Positions 44,823-53,163 of a DNA stretch of 64,000 nucleotides are shown one piece after another; the first letter of the stretch is position 1, and each line of letters starts with the position of its first letter. The position numbers were made by a program, and so were the translations under genes. The DNA comes from Variovorax saccharolyticus (GTDB lineage: Bacteria; Pseudomonadota; Gammaproteobacteria; Burkholderiales; Burkholderiaceae_C), in the NCBI RefSeq assembly GCF_030316765.1, contig NZ_JASZYT010000001.1, positions 744,001 through 808,000 of the forward strand, given 5' to 3'. The notes under the pieces were generated by a model. That model did no database searches and had not been told where the DNA came from. It saw only the letters and a program-made list of their open reading frames with translations.

Positions 44823-45791
44823 ATGTCTTCTCCCACGCTGAACGCCCTGGTGCACACGATGCGCTACGAAGCGGACGGCATCGTCAGCGTCGAGTTCCGC
44901 CCGGCATCGCCCGAGGTGGACTTCCCCGCCTTCGAGGCCGGCTCCCACATCGACCTGCACCTGCCCAACGGGCTGGTGCGCAGCTACTCGCTGTGCAACC
45001 CCTCGACCGACCGCCAGCGCTACGTGGTTGGCGTGCTGAACGACCGCAAGAGCCGCGGTGGCTCGCGCTACGTGCACCAGCAGCTGCGCGTGGGCATGAC
45101 GCTCGCGATCTCGCAGCCGCGCAACAACTTCAAGCTCGAGGAGGGCGCGGAGCGTTCGGTGCTGGTGGCCGGCGGCATCGGCGTGACCCCGATCTGGTGC
45201 ATGCTGCAGCGGCTGGCCGACATCGGCAAGCCGGTCGAGCTCCTGTACTGCGCGCGCTCGCGCAAGGAGTCCGCCTTCTGCGAATCGATTGCCGCGCTGG
45301 CGGCCGAGAAGGGCATTCCGCTCGCCTGGCATTTCGACGAAGAGAAGGGCGGACCGCCCGACCTGGCGGCGCTGCTCGCCGGCAAGGGCGCCGACAGCCA
45401 CTACTACTGCTGCGGCCCGACGCCGATGCTCGACAACTTCGAGAAGACCTGCGAGCAGCTCGGCTACCCGAACGCCCACATCGAGCGTTTCGCGGCCGTG
45501 CACGTCGAGGCGCCGAGCGCCACCCAGAGCTATGTGGTGCAGTGCGCCAAGAGCGGCAAGTCGGTCGAGGTGCCGCCCGGCAAGTCGATCCTCGACAGCC
45601 TGATCGACGCCGGCCTGAATCCGGACCACAGCTGCAAGGAAGGCGTGTGCGGCGCCTGCGAGACCAAGGTGCTCGAAGGCGAGGTCGACCACCACGACGG
45701 CATCCTGACCAAGCTGGAGCGGGCGTCGAACAAGACCATGATGATCTGCGTCTCGGGCTGCAAGCGCGGCCCGCTGGTGCTGGACATCTAG
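44823..45791 (+). CDS. PDR/VanB-type oxygenase reductase
   Basis: 322 residues. Order: flavin-binding barrel (RSYSLCNPSTD), NADH domain (VLVAGGIGVTPIWCML, CGPTPM), and a C-terminal plant-type [2Fe-2S] ferredoxin with Cys271-x4-Cys276-x2-Cys279-x29-Cys309. This is the phthalate/vanillate reductase architecture, so it feeds electrons from NADH through FMN to the Rieske oxygenase just upstream. The 75-nt gap contains a perfect palindrome. Confidence 0.93.
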   Translation: MSSPTLNALVHTMRYEADGIVSVEFRPASPEVDFPAFEAGSHIDLHLPNGLVRSYSLCNPSTDRQRYVVGVLNDRKSRGGSRYVHQQLRVGMTLAISQPRNNFKLEEGAERSVLVAGGIGVTPIWCMLQRLADIGKPVELLYCARSRKESAFCESIAALAAEKGIPLAWHFDEEKGGPPDLAALLAGKGADSHYYCCGPTPMLDNFEKTCEQLGYPNAHIERFAAVHVEAPSATQSYVVQCAKSGKSVEVPPGKSILDSLIDAGLNPDHSCKEGVCGACETKVLEGEVDHHDGILTKLERASNKTMMICVSGCKRGPLVLDI

Positions 45792-45826
45792 GGCGAAGAA
45801 GAGTTCATCAACAGGGGGAGGAAGAC

Positions 45827-46933
45827 ATGAAGAGATCCTTGGTGGCCGCGGCCGCCTGCGCAGCCGTGTCCTGGGCCAGCGCGCAATCGAGCGTGACATT
45901 GTTCGGCGTCGTCGACGCGGCAGTCACCTACACCACCGGGTCGGGCCCGGTGTCGTCGAGCAGATGGCAGCTCACCAACAGCTCCAACACCTTCAGCCGG
46001 CTCGGCTTCCGGGGCACCGAAGACCTCGGCGGCGGCCTGGCGGCGAGCTTCTGGCTCGAGTCCGGCCTGCAGAACGATACCGGCACCAGCTTCGGCACCA
46101 ACACCAACAACCAGCGCAACGGCAACGTCGGCGACGGCGGGCTGATCTATGGGCGCCGTTCGACCGTGAGCCTCTCAGGCGTCTTCGGCGAAGTGCGGCT
46201 GGGCCGCGACTACACGCCGACGTTCTGGAACACGGCCTTGTTCGACCCCTTCGGGACCGGCGGCGGCATCGGTGCCAACCAGATCTACTTCACCAGCCTG
46301 GGCGGCCTGAGCGCACCCACCGGCACGCGGGCCTCGAACAGCGTCGGCTACTTCCTGCCGCCCACGCTCGGCGGCTTCTACGGACAGCTGATGGTGGCGC
46401 TGGGCGAGAACCCCTCGAACGCCGTGCTGCCCGGGCCCGTGCCGCTGTCGATCGAGGACGACGGCGACTACACCGGGATGCGCGTGGGCTATCTCAACGG
46501 CCCGTTCAACGTGGCGCTCTCGACCGGACGCACAAAGTATGCGGTCGGCGACCTGAGGGTCACGAATCTCGGCGCTTCCTATACCTTCGCCGCCTTCATG
46601 GGCGTGAGGGTGATGGGCGAGTACTACACCGAGTCGCTCGGCGAGGTCGACGGCAAGGGCGCGCTGCTGGGCTTCAACCTGCCGGTCGGCGCCGGCGAGA
46701 TCAAGGCCTCGTATGCGTGGTACCGCCGGGAACCGGGCTTCAACCTGCCGCGGCCGACCGTCGGCAAGTTCGCACTTGGCTATGTCTACAACCTGTCCAA
46801 GCGCAGCGCGGTCTATGCGACCGCCGCGTGGCTGAGCAACAGCAACGGCTCGGCCCAGACCCTCGGCGGTGTGCTCACGTCGCCGGACCACGGATCGCGC
46901 GGCACGGAGTTCGGCTTGCGCCACGCCTTCTAG
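45827..46933 (+). CDS. Gram-negative-type general porin
   Basis: 368 residues with a signal peptide ending SWASAQ. The mature protein opens SSVTLFGVVDAAVTY and ends in an aromatic strand terminating in Phe (LRHAF), the outer-membrane insertion signal. Repeated amphipathic strands fit a 16-stranded trimeric porin of the Burkholderiales. A very strong GGGGGAGGA ribosome site precedes it. Position at the end of the operon suggests uptake of its substrate across the outer membrane. Confidence 0.93.
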   Translation: MKRSLVAAAACAAVSWASAQSSVTLFGVVDAAVTYTTGSGPVSSSRWQLTNSSNTFSRLGFRGTEDLGGGLAASFWLESGLQNDTGTSFGTNTNNQRNGNVGDGGLIYGRRSTVSLSGVFGEVRLGRDYTPTFWNTALFDPFGTGGGIGANQIYFTSLGGLSAPTGTRASNSVGYFLPPTLGGFYGQLMVALGENPSNAVLPGPVPLSIEDDGDYTGMRVGYLNGPFNVALSTGRTKYAVGDLRVTNLGASYTFAAFMGVRVMGEYYTESLGEVDGKGALLGFNLPVGAGEIKASYAWYRREPGFNLPRPTVGKFALGYVYNLSKRSAVYATAAWLSNSNGSAQTLGGVLTSPDHGSRGTEFGLRHAF

Positions 46934-46935
46934 CC

Positions 46936-46965
46936 CGGCAGCGGGGGGCGAAGCCCCCGCTGCCG
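46936..46965 (+). terminator. Strong hairpin after the porin gene
   Basis: CGGCAGCGGGGG-(6 nt)-CCCCCGCTGCCG, a perfect 12-bp stem starting 3 nt after the porin stop. No T-run follows, so it probably protects porin mRNA or partly terminates before the transporter gene. Confidence 0.5.
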
Positions 46966-46985
46966 CCACAAACGAGACCTGAACC

Positions 46986-48281
46986 ATGCACCCCAGAGCA
47001 TTCCGTTGGTACGGCGTCATCACGCTGTTCGTGATCGTCGCGATCTCCTACGTCGACCGGATCAACATCGCGGTGCTGATCACCGATGCCGCCTTCCTGC
47101 AGCACATCGGCATCGCCTCGACGGACCGGGTCAGCCAGGGTTTGCTGGCCACCGCCTTCATGATCGGCTATGGCGTCTCGGCCTTCGTGCTGACGCCGTT
47201 CTGCGCCGCCCTGTTCGGGGTCCGCAGGAGCCTGATCCTCGGGCTGGTGCTGTGGGGCGTGGTGACCTTCATCACGCCGTGGTTCAACGGCTACGGCATG
47301 CTCCTGGCGTCGCGGATCCTGCTTGGCGTCTCAGAGGGGCCGTTGTTCTCGCTCGCTTCGTCCTACATCAAGGCGCACTTCGAAAGCCACGAGAACGGCA
47401 AGCCGAACTCCTTCGTCAACATGGGCACCGGGCTCGGCCTCGCGCTCGGCTATCCGCTGATCGGCTACCTGCTCGTCAGCTTCGACTGGGAGACTTCCTT
47501 CCACGTACTCGGCGTGCTGAACATCGCGCTGGGCATCCCGCTGGTGATCGCCTTCGTGAAGATGCCGGCCGCCTACGCCGGCCAGGCGAAGCCGAAATCC
47601 TTCGGCGACGCGATGAGCCGGGTCGGCGACATCGTCAAGGGCGCGCTGCACACGCGCTACCTGGTGCTGATCACGGTGCTGACCTCAGCCACGCTGGCCT
47701 ACCTCTGGGGCAGCAGCAACTGGCTGCCGGCCTACCTCAAGGAGGTGCGCGGCTTCTCGCTCAAGGAGATGGGCTGGCTGGCCTCGCTGCCGCAGTACGC
47801 CACAGTGCTCGCGGTGCTGCTCGGCGGCGTGCTGATCGACCGGATCGACCGCCAGCGCGTGCCGTTCATCTTCATGGCGGCGAGCGTGGGCGTGGCGCTG
47901 TCGGTGCTGCTGGCGATCAACGTGCACGACCCCTACGCCGCCGCCTACTGCCTGATCGCGGCCAATTTCTGCTGGGGCCTGCAGAGCCCGGCGATCCCCA
48001 GCACGGTGCAGTACTGCGCCCGCCCCGAGCATGTGGCCAGTGCCTTCGGCGTCGTCAACGGCACCGGCAGCCTGGTCGCGGGCTTCATGCCGGCGCTGAT
48101 GGGCAGCGTGATCAGCCTGGTGTCGGCGGGCCCGGGGGCCTCCGGCGGTGCGGCGCACGGCTTCTTCGCCGGCTTCGCGCTGCTGATCGGCACGCAGGCG
48201 GTGGTGTTTGCCTGCGGCTTCGTGCTGTGGTGGCGCGAGCGGGCGCTGGGTGCCTCGGGCATGCACCCGACGCCGGCCTGA
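46986..48281 (+). CDS. MFS transporter (anion:cation symporter type)
   Basis: 431 residues with 12 predicted helices. The sequence ISYVDRINIAVLITDA and SEGPLFSLASSYIKA matches the ACS/phthalate permease branch that imports organic anions. It is the last plus-strand gene of the cluster and probably imports the substrate after the porin. It ends one base before the stop of the convergent class II aldolase gene, so no terminator lies between. Confidence 0.9.
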   Translation: MHPRAFRWYGVITLFVIVAISYVDRINIAVLITDAAFLQHIGIASTDRVSQGLLATAFMIGYGVSAFVLTPFCAALFGVRRSLILGLVLWGVVTFITPWFNGYGMLLASRILLGVSEGPLFSLASSYIKAHFESHENGKPNSFVNMGTGLGLALGYPLIGYLLVSFDWETSFHVLGVLNIALGIPLVIAFVKMPAAYAGQAKPKSFGDAMSRVGDIVKGALHTRYLVLITVLTSATLAYLWGSSNWLPAYLKEVRGFSLKEMGWLASLPQYATVLAVLLGGVLIDRIDRQRVPFIFMAASVGVALSVLLAINVHDPYAAAYCLIAANFCWGLQSPAIPSTVQYCARPEHVASAFGVVNGTGSLVAGFMPALMGSVISLVSAGPGASGGAAHGFFAGFALLIGTQAVVFACGFVLWWRERALGASGMHPTPA

Positions 48282-49049
48282 TCAGTTCTTGTAGCTGGCG
48301 TCGACGCGGTCCAGCTTGCGGATCAGCGAGGGCCAGACGAAGGCCCCGCCCATGCCGCCGGTCTGGACCTTCATCGCGTGGCCGACGCCTTCGACGATGC
48401 GCGGATCGACCTGCGTCAATTCGCCGCCGCCGGCCTGCGCCGCGATCTGGATCTGGCAGGTGTTCTCGAAGGTGTACATGCTCAGGAAGGCGTCGGCCAC
48501 GGTCTTGCCGACGGTCAGCAGGCCATGGTTGCGCAGCATCAGGAAGTTCGCGCTGCCCATGTCGGCCTGCAGGCGCGGCTTCTCGTCATCGCGGAAGGCC
48601 ACGCCCTCGTAGTCGTGATAGGCCAGCGAGGCCAGCACGAAGGTCGACTGCTGGCTGATCGGCAGCACGCCGTTCTTCTGCGCGCTGACCGCGATGCCGG
48701 CGCGCGTGTGGGTGTGCAGCACGCACTGCACGTCCTCGCGGGCCGCATGCACCGCGCTGTGGATCACGAAGCCGGCCGGGTTCACGGGGTAGGGCGAGTC
48801 GATCACCTTGTTGCAGTCCTGGTCGACCTTGATCAGGCTCGAGGCCGTGATCTCGTCGAACATCAGGCCGTAGGGGTTGATCAGGAAATGGTGCTCGGGG
48901 CCGGGCACGCGGGCGCTGATGTGCGTGAAGACGAGGTCGCTCCAGCCGTACAGGGCGACCAGGCGGTAGCAGGCGGCGAGGTCGACGCGCAGCTGCCATT
49001 CTTCGGCGCTGACGAGTTTCTGGATTTCGGTCGGGGTGCTGGCGTTCAT
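48282..49049 (-). CDS. Class II aldolase/adducin family protein
   Basis: 255 residues. A zinc-dependent class II aldolase fold: LHTHTRAGIAV supplies two metal His, LRNHGLLTVG the third, with the acid earlier in NPAGFVIHSAVHAAR. Members cleave or epimerise 3-hydroxy or phosphorylated sugars and some decarboxylate. The ATG has AGGAG 7 nt upstream. It follows the HD gene by 21 nt on the minus strand and abuts the MFS stop. Substrate unknown. Confidence 0.88.
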   Translation of the reverse strand: MNASTPTEIQKLVSAEEWQLRVDLAACYRLVALYGWSDLVFTHISARVPGPEHHFLINPYGLMFDEITASSLIKVDQDCNKVIDSPYPVNPAGFVIHSAVHAAREDVQCVLHTHTRAGIAVSAQKNGVLPISQQSTFVLASLAYHDYEGVAFRDDEKPRLQADMGSANFLMLRNHGLLTVGKTVADAFLSMYTFENTCQIQIAAQAGGGELTQVDPRIVEGVGHAMKVQTGGMGGAFVWPSLIRKLDRVDASYKN

Positions 49050-49070
49050 GGGGGTCTCCTGGGAAAGGGG

Positions 49071-49664
49071 TCAGGCGGCAGCGGCGGCGGGTTGCTGCGC
49101 GGCCTTGTAGATGCTTTGCTTCGGCTGGGCCATCACGCGCCGGAGCATCGGCTCGAACTCGCCGATCGGCAGGGTCTCGCCCTTCGGGTCGAAGGCCGGG
49201 TTGTCGTAGAGCTCGCAGAACTCGGCGGTGCGGTCGAAGCAGGGATGGCTGCGGAAGTTCTCGCGCAGGTCGCGGTCGAGGCCGATATGGTGAAAGAAGT
49301 AGTGGCCCTGGAAGATGCCGTGGTGGGCCACCATCCAGTGGTTCTCCTCGCTCACAAAGGGCTTGAGGATGGCGGCCGCGATGTCCGGGTGGTTCATGGT
49401 GCCCAGCGTGTCGCCGATGTCGTGCAGCAGGGCGCAGACCACGTACTCCTCGTCGCGGCCGTCGCGCAAGGCGCGGGTGGCGGTCTGCAGCGAATGGCTG
49501 TAGCGGTCGATCGGGAAGCCGCCGTAGTCGCCCTCGAGGATCTGCAGGTGCTTGATCACGCGCCCGGGCAGGCCCTGTGCGAACTGCATGAACTCGCCGC
49601 CGATCAGCCTCCAGTCGTCTTGCGTGCTGTCCTGCATGCGGACGAAATTCGCTCTGGCATTCAT
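49071..49664 (-). CDS. HD-domain protein, PhnZ-like (COG4341 type)
   Basis: 197 residues. His57 (YSHSLQ) lies 24 residues before His81-Asp82 (LLHDIGD), and further His residues occur in NHPD, EENHW and VAHHGIFQGHYF, with a late YDNPAFD. This histidine pattern resembles mixed-valence diiron HD oxygenases such as PhnZ, as well as HD phosphohydrolases. The ATG is preceded by GGAGACACACG. It is co-oriented with the class II aldolase and divergent from a Crp/Fnr regulator. Catalysis unproven. Confidence 0.75.
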   Translation of the reverse strand: MNARANFVRMQDSTQDDWRLIGGEFMQFAQGLPGRVIKHLQILEGDYGGFPIDRYSHSLQTATRALRDGRDEEYVVCALLHDIGDTLGTMNHPDIAAAILKPFVSEENHWMVAHHGIFQGHYFFHHIGLDRDLRENFRSHPCFDRTAEFCELYDNPAFDPKGETLPIGEFEPMLRRVMAQPKQSIYKAAQQPAAAAA

Positions 49665-49713
49665 CGTGTGTCTCCGTGGATCTTCGTGTGTGGCGGCCCA
49701 CTGTAGACCCGCA

Positions 49714-49742
49714 CTTGACGCTCAACTGTCAAGAATTTGACA
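49714..49742. promoter_or_regulatory. Overlapping inverted repeats in the crp/HD divergent region
   Basis: CTTGAC-N8-GTCAAG (49714-49733) overlaps TGTCAA-N4-TTGACA (49727-49742). The second resembles an FNR-like half-site arrangement (TTGA-type arms). The site lies 50-80 bases from the HD start and 35 from the Crp/Fnr ATG, fitting autoregulation by the adjacent regulator. Confidence 0.6.
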
Positions 49743-49776
49743 ATGGAAGGCTCTGGTAAACCCCCGGACGACCCCC

Positions 49777-50499
49777 ATGCCCCAGCCTCCCAGGTCCCGA
49801 CTATCCGCCGCGCACCGCGCGGCGATGGAGGCCAATCCGTGGTTCGCGTCGATGTCGCGCGGGCAGCGCGAAAGCCTGCTCGGCGCCGCCGAGCTGATCC
49901 ACCTGCGGCGCGGCGCGATGGTGTTCAGGCAGGGCGATCCGGTGAACGCGGCCGGCGGCGGCTTCTACGGGCTGGCCGCAGGGATGATCAAGATATCGAC
50001 CCTGCGCCAGGACGGCCGCGAGGCCATCCTCGCGGTGCTCGAGCCCGGCAACTGGTTCGGCGAGATCAGCCTGATCGACGGCTCGCCGCGCACCCATGAC
50101 GCCACGGCGCTCAGCGCGCTCGACCTGCTGGTGGTGCCGCACCAGGCCTTCGCGCAGCTGATGCAGGGTGCGCCTTTCGGCCGGGCGGTCGCGGCCCTGC
50201 TCGCGGCCCGCGTGCGCGGCCTCTACGGGTTGATGGAAGACGCCACGCTGCGCGGGCTGCGGGCCCGCGTGGCGCGCCGGCTGCTGGCGCTGGCGCGCGG
50301 CGATGCCACCCAGGCGCCGGTTGCCAGGATCTCGGTGGCATTGCCGCAGGAGGCGCTGGCGATGATGCTCGGGGTGACCCGGCAGACGCTGTCGAAAGAG
50401 CTCAACGCGCTGGCCCGCGAGCGCGTGATCGCGCTCGGCTACGGGCGCATCGAGCTGCTGTCGCTCGACAGGCTGCAGCAGCTCGGCAGCACCGGTTAG
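49777..50499 (+). CDS. Crp/Fnr family transcriptional regulator
   Basis: 240 residues. A cyclic-nucleotide-binding-type jelly roll (about 30-140; GEISLIDGSPRTHDA is the phosphate-cassette region) and a C-terminal winged helix-turn-helix (MLGVTRQTLSKELNAL). No N-terminal cysteine cluster, so it is not an iron-sulfur FNR. It is divergent from the HD/aldolase pair and has two overlapping inverted repeats upstream. The signal is unknown. Confidence 0.88.
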   Translation: MPQPPRSRLSAAHRAAMEANPWFASMSRGQRESLLGAAELIHLRRGAMVFRQGDPVNAAGGGFYGLAAGMIKISTLRQDGREAILAVLEPGNWFGEISLIDGSPRTHDATALSALDLLVVPHQAFAQLMQGAPFGRAVAALLAARVRGLYGLMEDATLRGLRARVARRLLALARGDATQAPVARISVALPQEALAMMLGVTRQTLSKELNALARERVIALGYGRIELLSLDRLQQLGSTG

Positions 50500-50553
50500 C
50501 GGCCGTTCGGCTTGCCCGACGATCGGCCGTCAATCGGCGCCGCAGCGCAACGG

Positions 50554-51732
50554 TCAGCGCAGCACCCGCCCATCCTTGGTGATGCTGATCAGGTCGATGC
50601 TGCGTCCGGGATCGCGCAGGCCCGGGCGCAGGTTGATGCGGAAGCCGCCGACGTCGTAGTCCGTCATCCCGGCCATCGCGCGCTGCAGCGCGACCGGCGT
50701 GAAGCCCTTGCCGGCGCGGCGCACGGCCTCGGCCGCGGCCTTGGTGGCGATGAAGCCCTCGAGGCCTTCGTAGGAAGGCGCCTGGTCCGAGTTGTCGACC
50801 GCAGCCAGGTACTCCTTGACGATCGGGATCGCCGACGGTCGCGGCGACGGCACCACCTGCGAGATCACGATGCCGCCGATGTCCTTGCCGAGCGCCGCAT
50901 AGAGCGGATCGATGCCGACGATCGAGAAGGCCGTGAAGCTGCCCGCATAGCCGCTCTTGCGCAGGCGGCGGATCACGTCGGCGGTGGTGGTCGAGAGCGA
51001 GACCAGCACGATAGCCTGGGGCGACTGTTTCTGCACCGCGGCCAGCGCCGCATCGACCTTGTCGCCGCCGGCCGGCACCAGCGCGCTGGCCACCAGAGGT
51101 GCCAGCTTGAGGTCGCTCATCGCCTGCTGGACCGCCGCCAGGCCGGCGCGGCCCATCGCGTCGTCGTCGCCGATCAGCGCGATGCGGGTCTGGCCGACCG
51201 TCTCGCACTGGCGCACGATCTTGAAGGCCTCGTCGGCCATGCTCGGCCGGACATGGAACACGTTGGGATGCGCGGCGCCGCGCAGGTTGTCGGCCGCCGC
51301 GAAGGGAGCGAACAGCACATTGCCCTGCTGCGTCGCGACCTCGGCGCCGGCGTCGCTGCTGGCGGTGCCGACGAAGCCGAACAGCAGGTCTGCCTTGTGG
51401 CTGCCGAGCAGGGCGCGCGCATTGGTGCCGGCGCGGGCGGCGTCGTAGCCGTCGTCGAGCTGCACCAGCTTGAGCTGGATGCCGCCGGCGGCGGCGGCAG
51501 CGCTTTCGTTGTATTCGGTGGCGAACAGCCGCGCGCCGGCGGCGAAGGCCAGTCCGATCTCGCTGGCGGCGCCGGTGAGGGGCACCGACTGCCCGAGAAC
51601 CACGGTGCGCGCCGCAGCAGCGGGGCGCGCCGTCGACTGGGCATGGCCGCGTCCGGCGGTGGCGGCGAGGCCGCCGCCGAGCAGCAGCGCCGCGCCGGAC
51701 TTCGCCAGCCAGGTTCTGCGAGTGAGAATCAT
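50554..51732 (-). CDS. ABC branched-chain-type substrate-binding protein (LivJ/FmdD-like)
   Basis: 392 residues with a twin-arginine-like signal (TRRTWLAKSG, then a hydrophobic stretch ending GRGHAQ). The two-domain periplasmic fold of type I receptors is seen in VVLGQSVPLTGAASEIG and VFHVRPSMADEA. No permease or ATPase gene is nearby, so it may serve a transporter elsewhere or act as a sensor receptor. It converges on the Crp/Fnr gene. An upstream inverted repeat at 51745-51768 lies in its 5' leader. Confidence 0.85.
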   Translation of the reverse strand: MILTRRTWLAKSGAALLLGGGLAATAGRGHAQSTARPAAAARTVVLGQSVPLTGAASEIGLAFAAGARLFATEYNESAAAAAGGIQLKLVQLDDGYDAARAGTNARALLGSHKADLLFGFVGTASSDAGAEVATQQGNVLFAPFAAADNLRGAAHPNVFHVRPSMADEAFKIVRQCETVGQTRIALIGDDDAMGRAGLAAVQQAMSDLKLAPLVASALVPAGGDKVDAALAAVQKQSPQAIVLVSLSTTTADVIRRLRKSGYAGSFTAFSIVGIDPLYAALGKDIGGIVISQVVPSPRPSAIPIVKEYLAAVDNSDQAPSYEGLEGFIATKAAAEAVRRAGKGFTPVALQRAMAGMTDYDVGGFRINLRPGLRDPGRSIDLISITKDGRVLR

Positions 51733-51744
51733 CGGAAGCCTTTC

Positions 51745-51768
51745 GCTACATCTTTCAAAAAATGTAGC
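51745..51768. promoter_or_regulatory. AT-rich inverted repeat upstream of the receptor gene
   Basis: GCTACAT at 51745-51751 and ATGTAGC at 51762-51768 form a 7-bp inverted repeat with a 10-base spacer, only 12 bases upstream of the receptor ATG on the minus strand. In RNA it would form a leader hairpin; in DNA it could be an operator. Confidence 0.5.
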
Positions 51769-51959
51769 AACTTCGATTCCATACACGAAGGTACTAAATC
51801 ACGTTCGGCAATCCCGGCTCGGTCTGGACCGCGCCCGTGGCGGCCATGGCAACCGCAAACTGTTAACTTTTGTATTTCGGATGTGGCTTATTGCACAGTG
51901 GAAATGCGCTTCCCCCTGTCAATATCCGGGCTGAACCGGAATGGCTCCGGATGGATCAC

Positions 51960-52400
51960 ATGAAGAAAACGTCAACCGAAATCGCACTGCTGGAAAGCGC
52001 GCTGGTCGCCATCGAGAAAGTGCTGGCCCACGCCGACAGCGAACTCCAGGGCGAACCCTATCTGGGCCCTACGGCCAATCTGCCGCTGGAGGCCTTGCGC
52101 ACCGCCGCCCAGACCGAAGAGCAGCGTTTCCGGCGCAGCGCCGCGCAGACCGCGGTCAATATCTGCCTGAGTTCGGCTGCGGCCCTGGTCGACGTCAGCC
52201 AGACCCTGCTGAACCGCCGCAACACCGACCGCAGCGACCCGGAACTCGAACGCGAGTGGCAGGCGCTGATCACGCACACCAAGATCGCGAGCCGCTCCGC
52301 CTACCGCGCCGCGCTGATCATGGCGGCGCAGAAGAACGTGCTGCAGGCGCAGGGCGTCGAACCGGTGCCGGCGGGCCAGCTGCCCACCCTGACCCACTGA
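51960..52400 (+). CDS. Uncharacterised 146-residue alpha-helical protein
   Basis: Not recognised. It is rich in alanine, glutamate and leucine with alternating helices (IALLESALVAIEKVLAHA; AAQTEEQRFRRSAAQTAV), and has no signal peptide or membrane helix. The central LVDVSQTLLNRRN and ITHTKIASRSAYRAAL are distinctive; phasin- or regulator-like functions are guesses. ATG 51960 was chosen; ATG 51951 would add three residues. Third-codon GC is high, so it is a real gene. It converges on trmB with a 10-bp gap. Confidence 0.75.
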   Translation: MKKTSTEIALLESALVAIEKVLAHADSELQGEPYLGPTANLPLEALRTAAQTEEQRFRRSAAQTAVNICLSSAAALVDVSQTLLNRRNTDRSDPELEREWQALITHTKIASRSAYRAALIMAAQKNVLQAQGVEPVPAGQLPTLTH

Positions 52401-52410
52401 AGGGCCAGGC

Positions 52411-53163
52411 TCAGACGCGCTCGAAAACGACGTCCCAGACCCCGTGGCCGAGCTTGAGGCCGCGATTCTCGAACTTGGTCAGCGGCCGGTACTCGGGCTT
52501 GGGCGCATAGCCCGCGGCCGTGTTGCGCAGCAGCGGCTCGGCCGACAGCACTTCGAGCATCTGCTCGGCGTAGGGCTGCCAGTCGGTGGCGCAGTGCAGA
52601 TAGCCGCCGGGCGCCAGCCGGTCGGCCAGCTTGCGCACGAACGGCGGCTGGATCAGGCGCCGCTTGTTGTGCCGGGTCTTGTGCCAGGGATCCGGGAAGA
52701 ACACGTGGACGCCCGCCAGCGAGGCCGGCGGCAGCATGTGGTCGAGCACGTCGACTGCGTCGTGGGCGCAGATGCGGATGTTCTGCAGCTGCTGCTCGCC
52801 GATGCGCTTGAGCAGCGCGCCGACGCCCGGTTCGTGCACCTCGCAGCAGAGGAAGTTCTTTTCGGGCATCAGCCCGGCGATGTGCGCGGTCGCCTCGCCC
52901 ATGCCGAAGCCGATCTCGAGCACGGTCGGGGCCTGGCGGCCGAAGGCGGCGCCGTAGTCCAGCGTTTCGGGGCGGTAGGGCAGCAGGAACTGCGGGCCGA
53001 ACAGCTCGTAGGCGCGGGCCTGGCCTTCGGTGGTGCGGCCGCCTCGCTTGACGAAGCTCTTGAGCCTGCGGTGCAGCGGATGCGCCTCGCCGGTGGGTTT
53101 GTCGCCAGCGGGCGCAGCGGCCGGCGGGTCGGCGGGGAGATCGGTGGAAGAACTGGGAGTCAC
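52411..53163 (-). CDS. trmB: tRNA (guanine-N7-)-methyltransferase
   Basis: 250 residues. A class I SAM fold: [15 protein letters not shown] (SAM loop), then [16 protein letters not shown], the TrmB fingerprint that binds the tRNA and active-site Asp. It forms m7G46 in the variable loop of many tRNAs. The N-terminal 40 residues are Pro/Ala-rich. A GTG start overlaps the gluQRS stop (GTGA), so the two are co-translated. It converges on the uncharacterised gene. Confidence 0.93.
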   Translation of the reverse strand: MTPSSSTDLPADPPAAAPAGDKPTGEAHPLHRRLKSFVKRGGRTTEGQARAYELFGPQFLLPYRPETLDYGAAFGRQAPTVLEIGFGMGEATAHIAGLMPEKNFLCCEVHEPGVGALLKRIGEQQLQNIRICAHDAVDVLDHMLPPASLAGVHVFFPDPWHKTRHNKRRLIQPPFVRKLADRLAPGGYLHCATDWQPYAEQMLEVLSAEPLLRNTAAGYAPKPEYRPLTKFENRGLKLGHGVWDVVFERV

